Counted from the stretch's first letter, positions 16,994 to 27,306 are shown. The stretch: 64,000 bases of DNA from Jiangella endophytica (GCF_003427025.1 NZ_QVAI01000001.1:124001-188000), one strand, 5' to 3'. Notes: a model not told the origin generated them from the sequence alone. Translations and numbers: made by a program.

Positions 16994-17914
16994 TCACAGG
17001 TCGATAACCGGCGCCGGACCGGCGCCGCGCGGCCGGTGCCGCTCGATCGCCACGACGTGGCCGTGCTCGTGGTGCAGGACGGCGAACCCGCCCGGTTCCA
17101 GGCCGCCGTCAGGGTCGGCGCCGGCCGCGTCGAACAGCAGCGGCAGGACCGGGCGGTGCGAGCAGAGCACGGCGGGGCCGTCGCGCAGCAGCGACCGGAT
17201 GATCGCCTCGGCCGGGTGGCGATCGTCGGGGACCCGCAGGCTCTCCTCGGACAGGTGCGGCTCCAGCTCGACCACGAGGCCCTGCTTGCGGGCGAACGCG
17301 CGGACGGTCTCGGCGCACCGCACGGAGTCGCTGGACAGCACCCGCCGCGGGCGGAGCGTGGCGAGCGCCTCGCCGAGCGGATCGAGATCGGAGATCCCCT
17401 CCGGCGACAGGGGCCGCTCGACGTCCGGCCCGGACCACGCGGCGCGCGACACCGCCTTGGCGTGGCGCAGCAGCACCAGCGGTGTCGTGTGCAGCGGCCC
17501 ACGCAGGGCCGTCCGGACCAACTCCGCGTCGCGCTCGTAGGTCAGCCGCCGGACCGCCTCACCGGCCGGCAGGAACACCACCTCGTCGACCTCGTGGTCG
17601 GGCAGTCGCTCGGCCGCGTGCGGGTCGGCCTCGGCCAGCCAGTAGCGCACCGTCTTGGGTCGGCCCGCGACGGTGTAGTGCTGCGGCGGCAGCGGCCGGC
17701 CGAGCGTCACCCGGTGCGCGGTCTCCTCGAACACCTCGCGGACCGCGCAGACCAGCAGCGATTCGCCGGCGTCCAGCTTGCCCTTCGGCAACGACCAGTC
17801 GTCGTACCGTGGCCGGTGCACCAGCCCCAGCTCGACCCGGCCGGACGGCGCGTCCGGCTGCTGGCGCCACAGGATCGCCCCGGCGGCGAGCACCGGGTCG
17901 CGCCTGGACCTCAC
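16994..17914 (-). CDS. mutT1: Nudix hydrolase fused to histidine phosphatase (MutT1 type)
   Basis: Two-domain protein of about 306 residues. The N-terminal half carries a Nudix box (GKLDAGESLLVCAVREVFEE). The C-terminal half starts LVLLRHAKA, the RHG-type phosphohistidine motif of SixA-like phosphatases, and has a second His in VLCSHRP. This is the architecture of mycobacterial MutT1, which hydrolyses 8-oxo-GTP/dGTP and diadenosine polyphosphates. GTG 17914 overlaps the CHAD gene stop as GTGA and follows GGAG; an alternative ATG at 17926 adds four residues. Clustered with ppk as in mycobacteria. Substrate inferred from family. Confidence 0.88.
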   Translation of the reverse strand: MRSRRDPVLAAGAILWRQQPDAPSGRVELGLVHRPRYDDWSLPKGKLDAGESLLVCAVREVFEETAHRVTLGRPLPPQHYTVAGRPKTVRYWLAEADPHAAERLPDHEVDEVVFLPAGEAVRRLTYERDAELVRTALRGPLHTTPLVLLRHAKAVSRAAWSGPDVERPLSPEGISDLDPLGEALATLRPRRVLSSDSVRCAETVRAFARKQGLVVELEPHLSEESLRVPDDRHPAEAIIRSLLRDGPAVLCSHRPVLPLLFDAAGADPDGGLEPGGFAVLHHEHGHVVAIERHRPRGAGPAPVIDL

Positions 17915-19449
17915 GTCTCCATCCATTTGCGCCACTTCGTCCGTCGCACGTTCGGCCAGGCGTCGGCGAACGCGGCCCGGGCCGCGTGCACCAGCGCGCG
18001 CTCGTTGGAGGCCAGCACGCCCAGCGCGAACGCGACGTCGGCGGAGGCGTGGTCGGAGTTGGCCAGCTCGCGGGCCTTCGCGGCGGCCATGGCGGCGTCC
18101 TGGTGCTCGCCGAGAATCTCGGTGATCTTCTCGATCTGCTTGGCGAACGCCTTCGCGTCGCCGCCCAGCACGGGGGCGACGGCCTCGGCGGCGTAGCGGG
18201 CGCGCTTGGCGGCCAGCCGGGCGGCGTGCCACTCGGCGTCGGGAGAGTCGTCGGCGAGGTCCTGAGCGGCGCCGTCGAGCCTCGTCCAGGCCTTCTCGAC
18301 CAGCCGGGGCAGCACGTCGCGGGCCGGCCGCTCGGCGTCGGGCCGGGTCAGCGGCTGGGCGACGGCGCGGACCAGGCGGTCGTGCAGGGCGAGGTAGCGT
18401 TCGTCGTCGAGCAGCTCGCCGACCCGGGTCCGGGCGTCGGCCACCGAGCCGCCCAGTACCTCGGCGAGCAGCAGCTTCACCTCGGTCGCGGGCAGGTCCG
18501 GCGGAAGATCGGCGCAGTGGTGCTCCAGCCGCTCGCGCAGCACGTCGCCCTCGCGGAGGTCGCCGAGGGAGCGGGCGAACCAGGCCAGCTCGGCGCGCAG
18601 CTCCTCGGCCCAGGGCCGGTCCAGCACCGGCCGGAACGAGCGCAGCCCGCTGCGCAACCGGCGCGCGGCCACCCGCAGCTGGTGGACCGCCTCGGGGTCG
18701 GCGGGCTCGCGGCGGAACGCGACGTCGGCCGCGCGCAGCGCCCGCACGTGCAGCGACAGGTACGCGACCAGGGTGTCGTGGGCCGGGTCCTTCGGCCTGG
18801 GGACCGGTAGCTCCGGCACCTCCGGCGGCGCCGTCGCGTTGGGGCCGAGCGCGCGGACCACCTTGGCGACGAACTCGCCGCCGACCGCGCCGGCCTCCGT
18901 GAGGGCCGTCGCGACTGTCGCGATCAGCGGGCCGCCGTGGCGTTCCTCCAGCTCCAGCTCGCGGAACCGGGCGGCGACGGTGCCGTCGGCGCCGACCACG
19001 TGGACGGTGTCGTCGACCAGCTCGCCCGCGTCGTGGTCGCCGGACCGGATCAGCTGCCGGGCCCGGGTGGTGCGCAGCGTCGAGACCAGCCGCAGCGGTG
19101 CCGTCCGGGTGATGACGTGGACCAGTGCGGTCAGTGCCGGCGGCGGCACGTCACCGGCGTCCAGCGGCAGCCGCACCTCGTCGCGGGCGCCGACTCCGCC
19201 GGCCGGCAGCTTCAGGTGCCAGCCCTCGTCGTCGCCGGTGCGCCGGCGCAGCGTGATGCTCTCGCGGGCCAGCCGCAGGTCGTCGGTGTCGTAGTAGGCC
19301 GACTCCAGCTCGGCCACGCCGAGGTCGTCGACGGCCGACACCCCGGGCAGCGTGGAGAGGTCGGGGATGGTGAACAGTCCGTGCACGCGGAACTTCTGCT
19401 CGACCTCACGGGCGGTGTGCGGTCGAGCGGTCTGCTCCGCACGGTTCAC
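17911..19449 (-). CDS. CYTH-CHAD domain protein
   Basis: A 512-residue fusion. The N-terminal CYTH domain (~12-210; [11 protein letters not shown] contains the ExExK-like motif of triphosphate tunnel enzymes, and ELELEE gives the acidic tunnel residues) is followed by a helical CHAD domain (~225-505; [18 protein letters not shown] and [17 protein letters not shown] supply conserved His and basic residues). CHAD domains bind polyphosphate and CYTH domains act on triphosphates, so a polyphosphate-granule-associated or tripolyphosphatase role is likely. GTG 19449 overlaps the ppk stop (GTGA), and its own stop overlaps mutT1: a tightly coupled operon. Confidence 0.92.
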   Translation of the reverse strand: MNRAEQTARPHTAREVEQKFRVHGLFTIPDLSTLPGVSAVDDLGVAELESAYYDTDDLRLARESITLRRRTGDDEGWHLKLPAGGVGARDEVRLPLDAGDVPPPALTALVHVITRTAPLRLVSTLRTTRARQLIRSGDHDAGELVDDTVHVVGADGTVAARFRELELEERHGGPLIATVATALTEAGAVGGEFVAKVVRALGPNATAPPEVPELPVPRPKDPAHDTLVAYLSLHVRALRAADVAFRREPADPEAVHQLRVAARRLRSGLRSFRPVLDRPWAEELRAELAWFARSLGDLREGDVLRERLEHHCADLPPDLPATEVKLLLAEVLGGSVADARTRVGELLDDERYLALHDRLVRAVAQPLTRPDAERPARDVLPRLVEKAWTRLDGAAQDLADDSPDAEWHAARLAAKRARYAAEAVAPVLGGDAKAFAKQIEKITEILGEHQDAAMAAAKARELANSDHASADVAFALGVLASNERALVHAARAAFADAWPNVRRTKWRKWMET

Positions 19450-21521
19450 GTGGTGGACCTCCGGCGCTGCTTGCGTTCGATGAGCACCTGCTGCATGTCG
19501 GACAGGGGTTCGCCGTCGGGGCCGGTGTGCACCCGTTCCCACGTGCCTTCGGGACTCAGGTGCCAGGACGCGGTGCCGGGGTCGAAGGCGAGGTCGAACA
19601 GGCCCTCGACCTCCTGCCGGTGCTCGGGCCGGCTGAGCCGCACCAGCGCCTCGACCCGGCGGTCGAGGTTGCGGTGCATGAGGTCGCCGGAGCCGATCCA
19701 GTGCTCGGTGTCGCCGCCGTTCTCGAACGAGTAGACGCGCGAGTGCTCGAGGAAGCGGCCGAGGATGCTGCGAGCGCGGATGTTCTCGGACAGCCCCGGC
19801 ACACCGGCCCGGATGCTGCAGATGCCCCGCACCCAGATGTCGACGGGCACCCCGGCCTGGGACGCCTCGTACAGCGCGTCGATGACGGCCTCGTCGACGA
19901 AACTGTTGGCCTTGAACCGGATGCTCGCCGGGCGGCCGGCGCGATGGTGCTCGATCTCGCGCTCGATGCGATCGATGATGCCGCTGCGCAGCGAGTGCGG
20001 CGCCACCAGCAGCCGCTGGTAGTCGGACTCCAGCGAGTAGCCGGACAGCGTGTTGAACAGGTGGTTGAGGTCCTCGGCGACGTCGGGGTCGGCGGTGAGC
20101 AGGCCCATGTCCTCGTAGATGCGGGCCGTGCGCGGGTGGTAGTTGCCGGTGCCGATGTGGCTGTAGCGCTGGATGCCGCCGGCTTCGTCGCGCACCACCA
20201 GGCAGAGCTTGCAGTGCGTCTTCAGGCCGACCAGGCCGTAGACGACGTGCACGCCGGCCTGCTCGAGCTTGCGCGCCCAGGTGATGTTGGCCTGCTCGTC
20301 GAACCGGGCCTTGATCTCGACGACCGCCAGCACCTGCTTGCCCGCCTCGGCGGCGTCGATGAGCGCGTCGACGATGGGGGAGTCGCCGCTGGTGCGGTAG
20401 AGCGTCTGCTTGATGGCCAGCACCCGTGGGTCGGCCGCGGCCTGCTCGACGAAGCGCTGCACGCTGGTCGAGAAGGAGTCGTACGGGTGGTGCACCAGCA
20501 CGTCGGCCTTGGAGATGGCGGCGAACATGTCGGCCGGCGAGGCCGACTCGACGTCGCGCAGGTCGCGGTGGGTGGCCGGCAGGAACGGCCGGTACCGCAG
20601 CTCCGCGCGGTCGAGGTCGGCGATGGCGGTGAGACCGGTGAGGTCGAGCGGGCCGGGCAGCATGAACGTCTCGCCGTCGCTGACGCCGAGCTCGCGCTGG
20701 AGGAGGTCGAGCACGTGGGGGTCGACGGTCTCCTCGACCTCGAGCCGGACCGCCGGGCCGAACCGCCGCCGCATGAGCTCGCGCTCCATGGCGGTCAGCA
20801 GGTTCTCGGCGTCGTCCTCCTCGACCTCGACGTCCTCGTTGCGGGTGACCCGGAACATGTGGTGCTGCAGCACCTCCATGCCGGGGAACAGCTGCGACAG
20901 GTGCGCGGCGATGACGTCCTCGAGCGGCACGAACCGCTGCTCGGCGACCGGCAGGAAGCGCGGGAAGTTCGGCGGCACCTTGACCCGGGCGAAGTGCTCC
21001 GTGGCGTTGCGGGGGTTGCGCACGACGACGGCGAGGTTGAGCGACAGCCCGGAGATGTACGGGAACGGGTGCGCGGGGTCGACCGCCAGCGGCGTCAGCA
21101 CCGGGAAGATCCGCTCGCTGAACAGCCGCCGCAGCCGGATGTGCTCGGCGTCGTCGAGGTCGTCCCACCGGGCGATGTCAATGCCCTCTTTGACCAGCGC
21201 CGGCAGCACGTCACTGCGGAAGCTCTGGGTCTGCCGGGCCATCAGCTCGCGGGTGCGCTCGAGGGTGCGCTCGTGCACCTCGCGCGGCATCATGCCGCTG
21301 ACCGACGGGAACGCGACGCCGGCCGCCATGCGCCGCTTCAGCCCGGCCACGCGGATCATGTAGAACTCGTCGAGGTTGCTGGAGAAGATGGCCAGGAACC
21401 GGGCCCGCTCCAGCAGCGGCACATCGGGATCTTCGGCCAGCTCGAGCACCCGGGTGTTGAAGGCGAGCCACGACAACTCGCGGTCGAGGTAACGCTCTTC
21501 CGGCTTGGTCGGCTCCGCCAT
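19446..21521 (-). CDS. ppk: Polyphosphate kinase 1
   Basis: Makes polyphosphate reversibly from the gamma-phosphate of ATP. About 691 residues from ATG 21521. All PPK1 regions are visible: N-terminal [34 protein letters not shown], the HHPYDSF loop, [19 protein letters not shown] containing a catalytic phosphohistidine region, and [12 protein letters not shown] near the C-terminus. A GTG at 21551 would add ten residues but lacks a ribosome site. It begins 46 bases after the stop of the response regulator gene in the same orientation, so the two-component genes and ppk may be co-transcribed. Confidence 0.96.
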   Translation of the reverse strand: MAEPTKPEERYLDRELSWLAFNTRVLELAEDPDVPLLERARFLAIFSSNLDEFYMIRVAGLKRRMAAGVAFPSVSGMMPREVHERTLERTRELMARQTQSFRSDVLPALVKEGIDIARWDDLDDAEHIRLRRLFSERIFPVLTPLAVDPAHPFPYISGLSLNLAVVVRNPRNATEHFARVKVPPNFPRFLPVAEQRFVPLEDVIAAHLSQLFPGMEVLQHHMFRVTRNEDVEVEEDDAENLLTAMERELMRRRFGPAVRLEVEETVDPHVLDLLQRELGVSDGETFMLPGPLDLTGLTAIADLDRAELRYRPFLPATHRDLRDVESASPADMFAAISKADVLVHHPYDSFSTSVQRFVEQAAADPRVLAIKQTLYRTSGDSPIVDALIDAAEAGKQVLAVVEIKARFDEQANITWARKLEQAGVHVVYGLVGLKTHCKLCLVVRDEAGGIQRYSHIGTGNYHPRTARIYEDMGLLTADPDVAEDLNHLFNTLSGYSLESDYQRLLVAPHSLRSGIIDRIEREIEHHRAGRPASIRFKANSFVDEAVIDALYEASQAGVPVDIWVRGICSIRAGVPGLSENIRARSILGRFLEHSRVYSFENGGDTEHWIGSGDLMHRNLDRRVEALVRLSRPEHRQEVEGLFDLAFDPGTASWHLSPEGTWERVHTGPDGEPLSDMQQVLIERKQRRRSTT

Positions 21522-21567
21522 GTCCCCATGCTGACACGCGCGAGTGAACACTGGGTAGCGGCGGCGA

Positions 21568-22212
21568 TCACGACTTCAGATAGGCGAGGACGGCCAGGAC
21601 GCGGCGGTGGCCGGTGTCGCCGTGAGCCAGGCCGAGCTTGGCGAAGATGTTGCGGATGTGCTTGCTCACCGCGGTCTCGGTGACCACGAGCCGCCCGGCG
21701 ATGTCGGGGTTGGCCAGCCCTTCCGCCATCAGCGCCAGCACCTCGCGCTCGCGCGGTGTGAGGGTGCGGACCGGGTCGTCGGCGCGGCGCCGGACCATGA
21801 GCTGCGAGACCACCTCGGGGTCCATGACGGTGCCGCCGGCCACCACCCGGTGCAGGGCGTCGAGGAACTGCTCGACCTTGCCGACCCGCTCCTTGAGCAG
21901 GTAGCCGACGCCGTCGGCGCCGCCCGCCAGCAGCTCGGTGGCGTAGCTGTCCTCGACGTAGGCCGACAGCACGAGGACGGGCAGGCCGGGGTGTTCGCGC
22001 CGGGCGGCCGCGGCGGCGGCGATGCCCTCGTCGGTGAAGCCGGGCGGCAGCCGGACGTCGACGACGGCGGCGTCGGGCTGCTCGGCGCGCACGGCGGCGA
22101 GGAAGTCGTCGGCGTTGTCGACCGCGGCGGCCACCTCGATGCCCTCGCCGGCCAGCAGCAGCACCAGGCCCTCGCGGAGGAGGGTGTCGTCCTCGGCGAT
22201 CACGACGCGCAC
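21568..22212 (-). CDS. LuxR/NarL-family response regulator
   Basis: A 214-residue regulator. Receiver domain at ~1-120 with acidic pair EDD (8-10), phospho-acceptor Asp in [11 protein letters not shown] (~50) and a conserved Lys in [10 protein letters not shown] LuxR-type HTH follows at ~148-205 ([25 protein letters not shown], then [14 protein letters not shown]). ATG 22212 overlaps the histidine kinase stop by 13 bases. With the kinase it forms a classical pair located opposite the ABC/FtsX exporter genes, its likely targets; the same transcript may continue into ppk. Confidence 0.94.
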   Translation of the reverse strand: MRVVIAEDDTLLREGLVLLLAGEGIEVAAAVDNADDFLAAVRAEQPDAAVVDVRLPPGFTDEGIAAAAAARREHPGLPVLVLSAYVEDSYATELLAGGADGVGYLLKERVGKVEQFLDALHRVVAGGTVMDPEVVSQLMVRRRADDPVRTLTPREREVLALMAEGLANPDIAGRLVVTETAVSKHIRNIFAKLGLAHGDTGHRRVLAVLAYLKS

Positions 22213-23465
22213 GGGATCACCGCCCGCACGACCGTCGGACCGCCGTGCGGGCTGGCGAGGTCGGTGTGGCCGTCGAACGCGGCGACCCGGCGGCGGATGC
22301 CGGCCAGCCCGCTACCGCCGCCGGACTCGTCGGCGCCGCCGTGGCCGTCGTCGCGCACCTCGATCACCAGCGCCTCCTCGTCGTCCGGGTCGGCCGGCGG
22401 ACGCAGCGACACCGTCACCTCGGCATGCTCCGCCCCGCTGTGCTTCGCGGTGTTCGTCAGCGCCTCGGCGACGACGAAGTAGGCGGCGGCCTCGAGCGCG
22501 GCGGGCAGCCGGCGCAGCCCGTCGACGCGAAGCGTGCACGGTACCGCGCAGCGAGCGGCCAGCGCGGCCAGCGCGCCGTCGAGGCCCCGCTCGGCCAGCA
22601 CCGGCGGGTAGATGCTTCGGACGACGTCGCGCAGCTCGCCCAGCGCGTCGGCGGCCTGGTCCTGAGCCCTGAGCAGCAGTGGCAGCGCCGACTCCGGGTC
22701 GCGGCGCAGCGCTCGCTCGGCGATGCCCAGGTGCATGATGACGCCGACCAGGCGGTTCTGGGTGCCGTCGTGCAGGTCGCGCTCGATGCGCCGCAGCTCC
22801 GCGCCGTGCGCCTCGAGCGCGGCCGCGCGGGTCGCCGTCAGCTCGGTGACCCGCTCGCTCAGCCTGACGTCGCGGGTCGGTCGTAGCAGTCTGCGGCCCA
22901 CCCTGGCCTGCCAGCCGGCCAGCAGTGGCACCACCACCAGCGTCAGGATCAGCCAGCCGACGGTGATCGGCACCATGCCCAGCGCGCCGAGCCAGGACGT
23001 CACCGCGTACGGCGCCTCGACCGGATCGTCCGCAGGCATCGCCTTCCAGTACAGCGGCACCACGGCGGCGTTGACGGCGCCCAGTGGCAGCACCGGTGCC
23101 AGCAGACCGGCGACCAGGCCGGTGAGGCCGTGGATCAGCACCCAGCCGAGGTCGCGCCAGGTGGCCGGGTCGGCGAGCAGCGTGCGAGTGCGGGTGGCCG
23201 GGTCGTCGCGGCCGGGCGGGTCGTACGGGGCCGGGACCGGGCGGCCGGTGAAGGCCGCGATCCGGCGGCGTTCGCGGCCGGCCCAGCGGCGCACCGACCG
23301 CACCGTCGACGGGATGGCGAGCCAGCCGATGCCGACGAGCGTGAACGCGGCCACCAGCAGCACCCGGATCAGCAGCACGAGCGCCACCACCGAACTGGGG
23401 AATCCGCGGAGCAGGAACGGCAGTGCGCGCCGCGTCGCCCCGGCCGCCGTCCGCACCCAGCTCAT
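22200..23465 (-). CDS. Sensor histidine kinase (NarL-type partner)
   Basis: Membrane histidine kinase of 421 residues. About four hydrophobic segments at ~20-50 and ~105-195 form a sensor region without a large extracellular domain, suggesting detection within the membrane. The dimerisation motif RRIERDLHDGTQNRLVGV carries the phospho-His. The HATPase_c domain follows with N-box EALTNTAKHSG and G-box EVRDDGHGG. ATG 23465 follows a GAGG ribosome site. It is divergent from the ABC transporter at 23598; such kinase/exporter pairs commonly respond to antimicrobial peptides or envelope stress, which is inference here. Confidence 0.94.
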   Translation of the reverse strand: MSWVRTAAGATRRALPFLLRGFPSSVVALVLLIRVLLVAAFTLVGIGWLAIPSTVRSVRRWAGRERRRIAAFTGRPVPAPYDPPGRDDPATRTRTLLADPATWRDLGWVLIHGLTGLVAGLLAPVLPLGAVNAAVVPLYWKAMPADDPVEAPYAVTSWLGALGMVPITVGWLILTLVVVPLLAGWQARVGRRLLRPTRDVRLSERVTELTATRAAALEAHGAELRRIERDLHDGTQNRLVGVIMHLGIAERALRRDPESALPLLLRAQDQAADALGELRDVVRSIYPPVLAERGLDGALAALAARCAVPCTLRVDGLRRLPAALEAAAYFVVAEALTNTAKHSGAEHAEVTVSLRPPADPDDEEALVIEVRDDGHGGADESGGGSGLAGIRRRVAAFDGHTDLASPHGGPTVVRAVIPCAS

Positions 23466-23597
23466 GTCCTCAGCATGCCCGAGCGGACCCCCGAGAGTCG
23501 GTATACCCAGCACCACCATCGATCGGGGCGTCAGCCGGATCGTCCCCGCCGCGTCTGCTCCATAGCGTCGTGACCAGGTCCTACGAGGGGAAACGAC

Positions 23598-24338
23598 GTG
23601 CACACCATGACGGCACCTGCGGTCCGGCTCGACGCCGTGACCAAGATCTACGGCAGCGGCGAGAACCGGGTGACGGCGCTGCGCGAGGTCGGCGTCGATC
23701 TCGCCACCGGCACCTTCACCGCGGTGATGGGCCCGTCCGGGTCCGGCAAGAGCACGTTCCTGCACTGCGCGGCCGGACTCGACCGGCCGACGTCGGGCTC
23801 GGTCCGGCTGGGCGACACCGAACTGTCCGGACTCTCCGACAACGCGTTGACGGAGGTGCGCCGCGACCGCATCGGCTTCGTGTTCCAGGCCTACAACCTG
23901 CTCTCGTCCTTGACCGTCGAGGACAACGTGTCGCTGCCGCTGCGGCTCGCCAGGCGCAAGATCGACGCCCGCTGGATCGCCCGGGTGGCCGAGTCGGTCG
24001 GGCTCGGCGACCACCTGGACCGTCGCCCGGCGCAGCTCTCCGGCGGCCAGCAGCAGCGGGTGGCCATCGCTCGGGCCCTGGTCACGCAGCCCGACGCGGT
24101 CTTCGCCGACGAACCCACCGGGGCGCTCGACACGCGGACCGGGCGGCAGGTGCTCGAGCTGCTGCGCAGCATCGTCGACGACAGCGGCCAGACGGTCGTC
24201 ATGGTGACGCACGACCCGGTCGCGGCGTCGTTCGCCGACCGCGTGCTGTTCCTGGCCGACGGCCGGCTCACCGGGGTCATGGACGCGCCGACCGCCGAGC
24301 TCGTCGCGGAGCGGATGACGAAGCTCGGGGCGTGGTGA
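23598..24338 (+). CDS. ABC transporter ATP-binding protein (MacB/LolD type)
   Basis: A 246-residue ATPase. Walker A GPSGSGKST, signature [15 protein letters not shown], Walker B DAVFADEPTGALD and H-loop VMVTHDPVAA are complete. The EPTGALDT motif and the FtsX-like partner downstream mark the MacB/LolD/YxlF-type extruder group. GTG 23598 lies 7 bases after GAGGGG; an ATG three codons later is less well spaced. Its stop overlaps the in-frame GTG at 24335 before the permease ATG. Divergent from a two-component system that probably controls it. Confidence 0.95.
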   Translation: MHTMTAPAVRLDAVTKIYGSGENRVTALREVGVDLATGTFTAVMGPSGSGKSTFLHCAAGLDRPTSGSVRLGDTELSGLSDNALTEVRRDRIGFVFQAYNLLSSLTVEDNVSLPLRLARRKIDARWIARVAESVGLGDHLDRRPAQLSGGQQQRVAIARALVTQPDAVFADEPTGALDTRTGRQVLELLRSIVDDSGQTVVMVTHDPVAASFADRVLFLADGRLTGVMDAPTAELVAERMTKLGAW

Positions 24339-24340
24339 CG

Positions 24341-26869
24341 ATGCGAGACATCGCGCGCAAGACCATCAAGGGGCGCAAGGCCGGGTTCGCCGGTGCGTTC
24401 CTCGCCGTGCTGCTCGCGTCGGTGCTGATCACGGCCCTCGGGGTGCTGGTGGAGTCGGGGCTCCGTGGCGGGCTGCCGCCGCAGCGCTACGCCGGTGCCG
24501 ACGTCGTGGTGGGCGGCGTGCAGGCGTTGCCGGTGGTCGAGGACGCCGACCTCTCCCTGCCCGAGCGGGTCCGGCTGCCGGCCGACGTGGTCGACGCGGT
24601 CGCCGAGGTGCCCGGTGTGGCCGAGGCTGTCGGCGACGTGGGTGTGCCGGTGAGCGTGGTGGCCGATGGCGCGGTGGCCGAGCTGCCCCGGCCGGTCACC
24701 GGGCACGGCTGGTCGGCGGCGACGCTCACCCCGTTCACGGTCGCCGACGGCGGCGGCGCGCCCGGGCGCGCCGACGAGGTGGCGCTGGAGGAGGACGTCG
24801 CGTCGTCCCTGGGCGTCGGAGCGGGCGACCGGATCGAGCTGGCCGTCGGCGGGGTCGCGTCGTCGTACACGGTGAGCGGCGTGGTGTCGCGGCCTGGCGG
24901 CGGCGACGCCCGCGACTCGGCGGTGTTCCTCACCGACGAGCGGGCCGGTGACCTGGCCGGCGCCGACGGGCGGTGGGACGCCGTCGGGGTGGTCGCGGCC
25001 GACGGGGTGGCCGCGACTGACCTGGCCCGCCGCATCGCCGACGCCGTGCCCGAGGTCCGCACCCACACCGGAGACGCTCGCGGCCACGTCGAGTTCCTCG
25101 ACATCGGCCGGGCCCGTGGCGAACTGGCGCTCATGGCGCTGTCACTGGCCGGCACCACCGTGCTGATCGCGATGTTCGTCGTGGTGAGCACGATGGCGCT
25201 GTCGATCCGGCAGCGACGGCGCGAGTTCGCGCTGCTGCGGGCGGTCGGCGCCAAACGGCGGCAGGTCCGGCGGCTGGTCGGCACCGAGGTCATGATGCTG
25301 GCCAGCACGGCCGCGGTGCTCGGGGCGGTGCCCGGGTACCTGGTGGGGATCGCGATGGGCCGGGCGTTCGCCGGGTCCGGGCTGCTGCCGGCCGACTTCC
25401 GGCTCGCGATGGGACCGCTGCCGGGGCTCGCGGCGATCGTGCTGTGCCTGCTCACGGCCCGGCTGGCCGGGTGGGTGGCGGCCCGCCGGCCGGCGCGGCT
25501 GAACCCCGTCGAGGCGCTGGGGGAGAGCGCCGTCGAGCCGGCCCGGCTGGGCGCCGGGCGGATACGGACGGGGGCGCTGCTGCTCGTGCTCGGGTTCTTC
25601 GTCTCCGGGCTGCCGCTGCTGGTGCCCGGCACGGTCGGCGTGGCCGGGGCAGCGGGCGGGGCCCTGCTGTTGTCCATCGGCGTCGCGCTGCTCGGGCCGA
25701 AGGTGCTGGGCGCGGCGGCCGGGTTGCTGGCCGCTCCGGTGCGGCGGCTGTCGCCGTCGCACGGGTACCTGGCCACGGCGAACCTGCGGGCCAACTCGCG
25801 CCGGCTCGCGGCGGCCGTCACGCCGATCGTGCTGGCGGTCGCGGTCGTCTCCGTCCAGCTCTTCAGCCAGAGCACGCTGGCGGCCGCGGCCGGCCGGCAG
25901 ACCGTCGACGGCGTCGTGGCCGATCACGTGGTCACCGGCACGGACGGCGGGGTCGGCGCGGCGGTCACGGACGAGCTGCGGCGCGAGCTGGGCGACGACG
26001 CCACCGTGACGCCGGTCGTGCACAGCCAGGTCGTCGTCCGGTACTCCGAGCTGGGCGACCCGGCCCAGGAGATGTTCGCCGCGCAGGGGCTGGACCCCGC
26101 CGGGCTCGGCCGCACCCTCGACCTCGAGGTCCGCGACGGCGACCTCGGCGACCTGGGCGAGGGCACCGTGGCGCTCAGCCGCACCGCGTCGGCCACCTTC
26201 GGTGCCTCGGTCGGCGACACCGTCGAGATCGTCCTCGGCGACGGCACGCCCATCGAACCGACGGTGGTCGCGGTCTACGGCCGCGGCCTGGGCTTCGGCG
26301 ACGTCACGCTGCCGCACGACCAGCTGGCGGCGCACACCACCAGCGGGCTCGACAGCTGGGTGCTGATCGGCGGCGGCGACTCCGCCGCGGTCGCCCGGGT
26401 GGCGGCCGGCCACCCCGGGCTGGTCGCCGCCACGGGCGCCGACCTCACGGCGGCCGGCTCGGCCGAGCGGTCGGCGGAGTCGTCGTCCAGCCTCGTCGCG
26501 ATCCTCGCGCTGCTCGCCTATCTGGCGGTGTCGGTGGTGAACACGCTGGTCATGACCACGGCGGAGCGGACCCGCGAGTTCGCCCTGCTCCGCCTGGCCG
26601 GCGCCGCCCGCCGCCACGTCCTGGCCATGATGCGCGTGGAGGCCGCCGTCATCGTCGTGGTGTCGATCGTGGTCGGCCTGCTGGTCGCGCTCCCGCCGCT
26701 GGTCGGCGTCAGTCTCGGGCTCACCGAGTCGCCGCTGCCGTCCATCTCACCGGCCGGGCTCGGCGGCATCGTGCTGACGACCGCGCTGCTCGGGTTCCTG
26801 GCCACCGGCGTCCCGGCCCGGGCGGCGCTCCGGCAGCGCCCGGTCGACGCCATCGGCCTGCGGGAATGA
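24341..26869 (+). CDS. FtsX-like ABC transporter permease (two MacB/FtsX modules)
   Basis: Membrane permease of 842 residues. An N-terminal helix (~13-35) is followed by a large extracellular domain, then an FtsX module at ~260-390 (FVVVSTMALSIRQRRREFALLRAVGAKRRQVRRL). A second hydrophobic block with another extracellular domain follows, and a second FtsX module ends the protein (NTLVMTTAERTREFALLRLAGAARRHV). The duplicated REFALLR..GA motif is the typical signature. ATG 24341 is used; GTG 24335 overlaps the ATPase stop and is equally possible. With the ATPase it forms an exporter or mechanotransmission complex; cargo unknown. Confidence 0.94.
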   Translation: MRDIARKTIKGRKAGFAGAFLAVLLASVLITALGVLVESGLRGGLPPQRYAGADVVVGGVQALPVVEDADLSLPERVRLPADVVDAVAEVPGVAEAVGDVGVPVSVVADGAVAELPRPVTGHGWSAATLTPFTVADGGGAPGRADEVALEEDVASSLGVGAGDRIELAVGGVASSYTVSGVVSRPGGGDARDSAVFLTDERAGDLAGADGRWDAVGVVAADGVAATDLARRIADAVPEVRTHTGDARGHVEFLDIGRARGELALMALSLAGTTVLIAMFVVVSTMALSIRQRRREFALLRAVGAKRRQVRRLVGTEVMMLASTAAVLGAVPGYLVGIAMGRAFAGSGLLPADFRLAMGPLPGLAAIVLCLLTARLAGWVAARRPARLNPVEALGESAVEPARLGAGRIRTGALLLVLGFFVSGLPLLVPGTVGVAGAAGGALLLSIGVALLGPKVLGAAAGLLAAPVRRLSPSHGYLATANLRANSRRLAAAVTPIVLAVAVVSVQLFSQSTLAAAAGRQTVDGVVADHVVTGTDGGVGAAVTDELRRELGDDATVTPVVHSQVVVRYSELGDPAQEMFAAQGLDPAGLGRTLDLEVRDGDLGDLGEGTVALSRTASATFGASVGDTVEIVLGDGTPIEPTVVAVYGRGLGFGDVTLPHDQLAAHTTSGLDSWVLIGGGDSAAVARVAAGHPGLVAATGADLTAAGSAERSAESSSSLVAILALLAYLAVSVVNTLVMTTAERTREFALLRLAGAARRHVLAMMRVEAAVIVVVSIVVGLLVALPPLVGVSLGLTESPLPSISPAGLGGIVLTTALLGFLATGVPARAALRQRPVDAIGLRE

Positions 26870-26916
26870 CGCTGGCCCGCCCCACGCGGCCGGCTCGGCC
26901 CCCTCCGGAGGCTCGA

Positions 26917-26985
26917 AATGATCACGTTCAGCAGGGGTGTTCCCGCTCTGCGAGGCATGCATGCCCCGCGAAGCGGGAGCACGCC
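26917..26985 (+). repeat. GCATGCAT-centred palindromic repeat, copy 3
   Basis: AATGATCACGTTCAGCAGG, the same arm as at 6970 and 46330, leads into CCCGCT(..)GGCATGCATGCC(..)AGCGGG, a hairpin around a GCATGC palindrome. It lies 48 bases after the permease stop, on the far side from mshD, and may act as terminator for the exporter operon. Confidence 0.7.
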
Positions 26986-27038
26986 TGGGCCGACGGGCCC
27001 GGTGCCGCCGTGCCGATCGACCACGGCGCTGGCGGCCG

Positions 27039-27306
27039 CCCCGCGTCGGTCGGTCGGGCGTCCGCCCCGCGCCGGTCGGTCGGGCGTCCGCCCCGCGCCG
27101 GTCGGTCGGGCGTCCGCCCCGCGTCGGTCGGTCGGGCGTCCGCCCCGCGCCGGTCGGTCGGGCGTCCGCCCCGCGCCGGTCGGTCGGGCGTCCGCCCCGC
27201 GCCGGTCGGTCGGGCGTCCGCCCCGCGCCGGTCGGCCGGGTGTCAGCCCCGCGCCGGTCGGTCGGGCGTCCGCCCTGCACTGGTCGGTCGGGCGTCCGCC
27301 CCGGAC
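27039..27306. repeat. 26-bp tandem repeat array, about ten copies
   Basis: A unit beginning GTCGGTCGGGCGTCCGCCCC repeats with a 26-base period and a few substitutions. The period is not a multiple of 3, so read-through frames cycle through three short peptide motifs and no real protein is implied. The units are directly adjacent with no spacers, so this is not a CRISPR array. It fills most of the 514-base gap between the exporter and mshD. Confidence 0.9.

Noticed and set aside
17911-21168. Apparent 1085-codon minus-strand gene covering ppk and CYTH-CHAD
   Set aside because: The first ~570 codons are an out-of-frame shadow of ppk; the true gene begins at GTG 19449.
21520-21551. PHO box before ppk (single GTTCACT) and an upstream GTG start
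   Set aside because: Only one half-unit without an 11-base partner, and no ribosome site for GTG 21551; ATG 21521 is preferred.
27039-27306. CRISPR array
   Set aside because: 26-bp units are directly adjacent with no unique spacers, and no cas genes are present.
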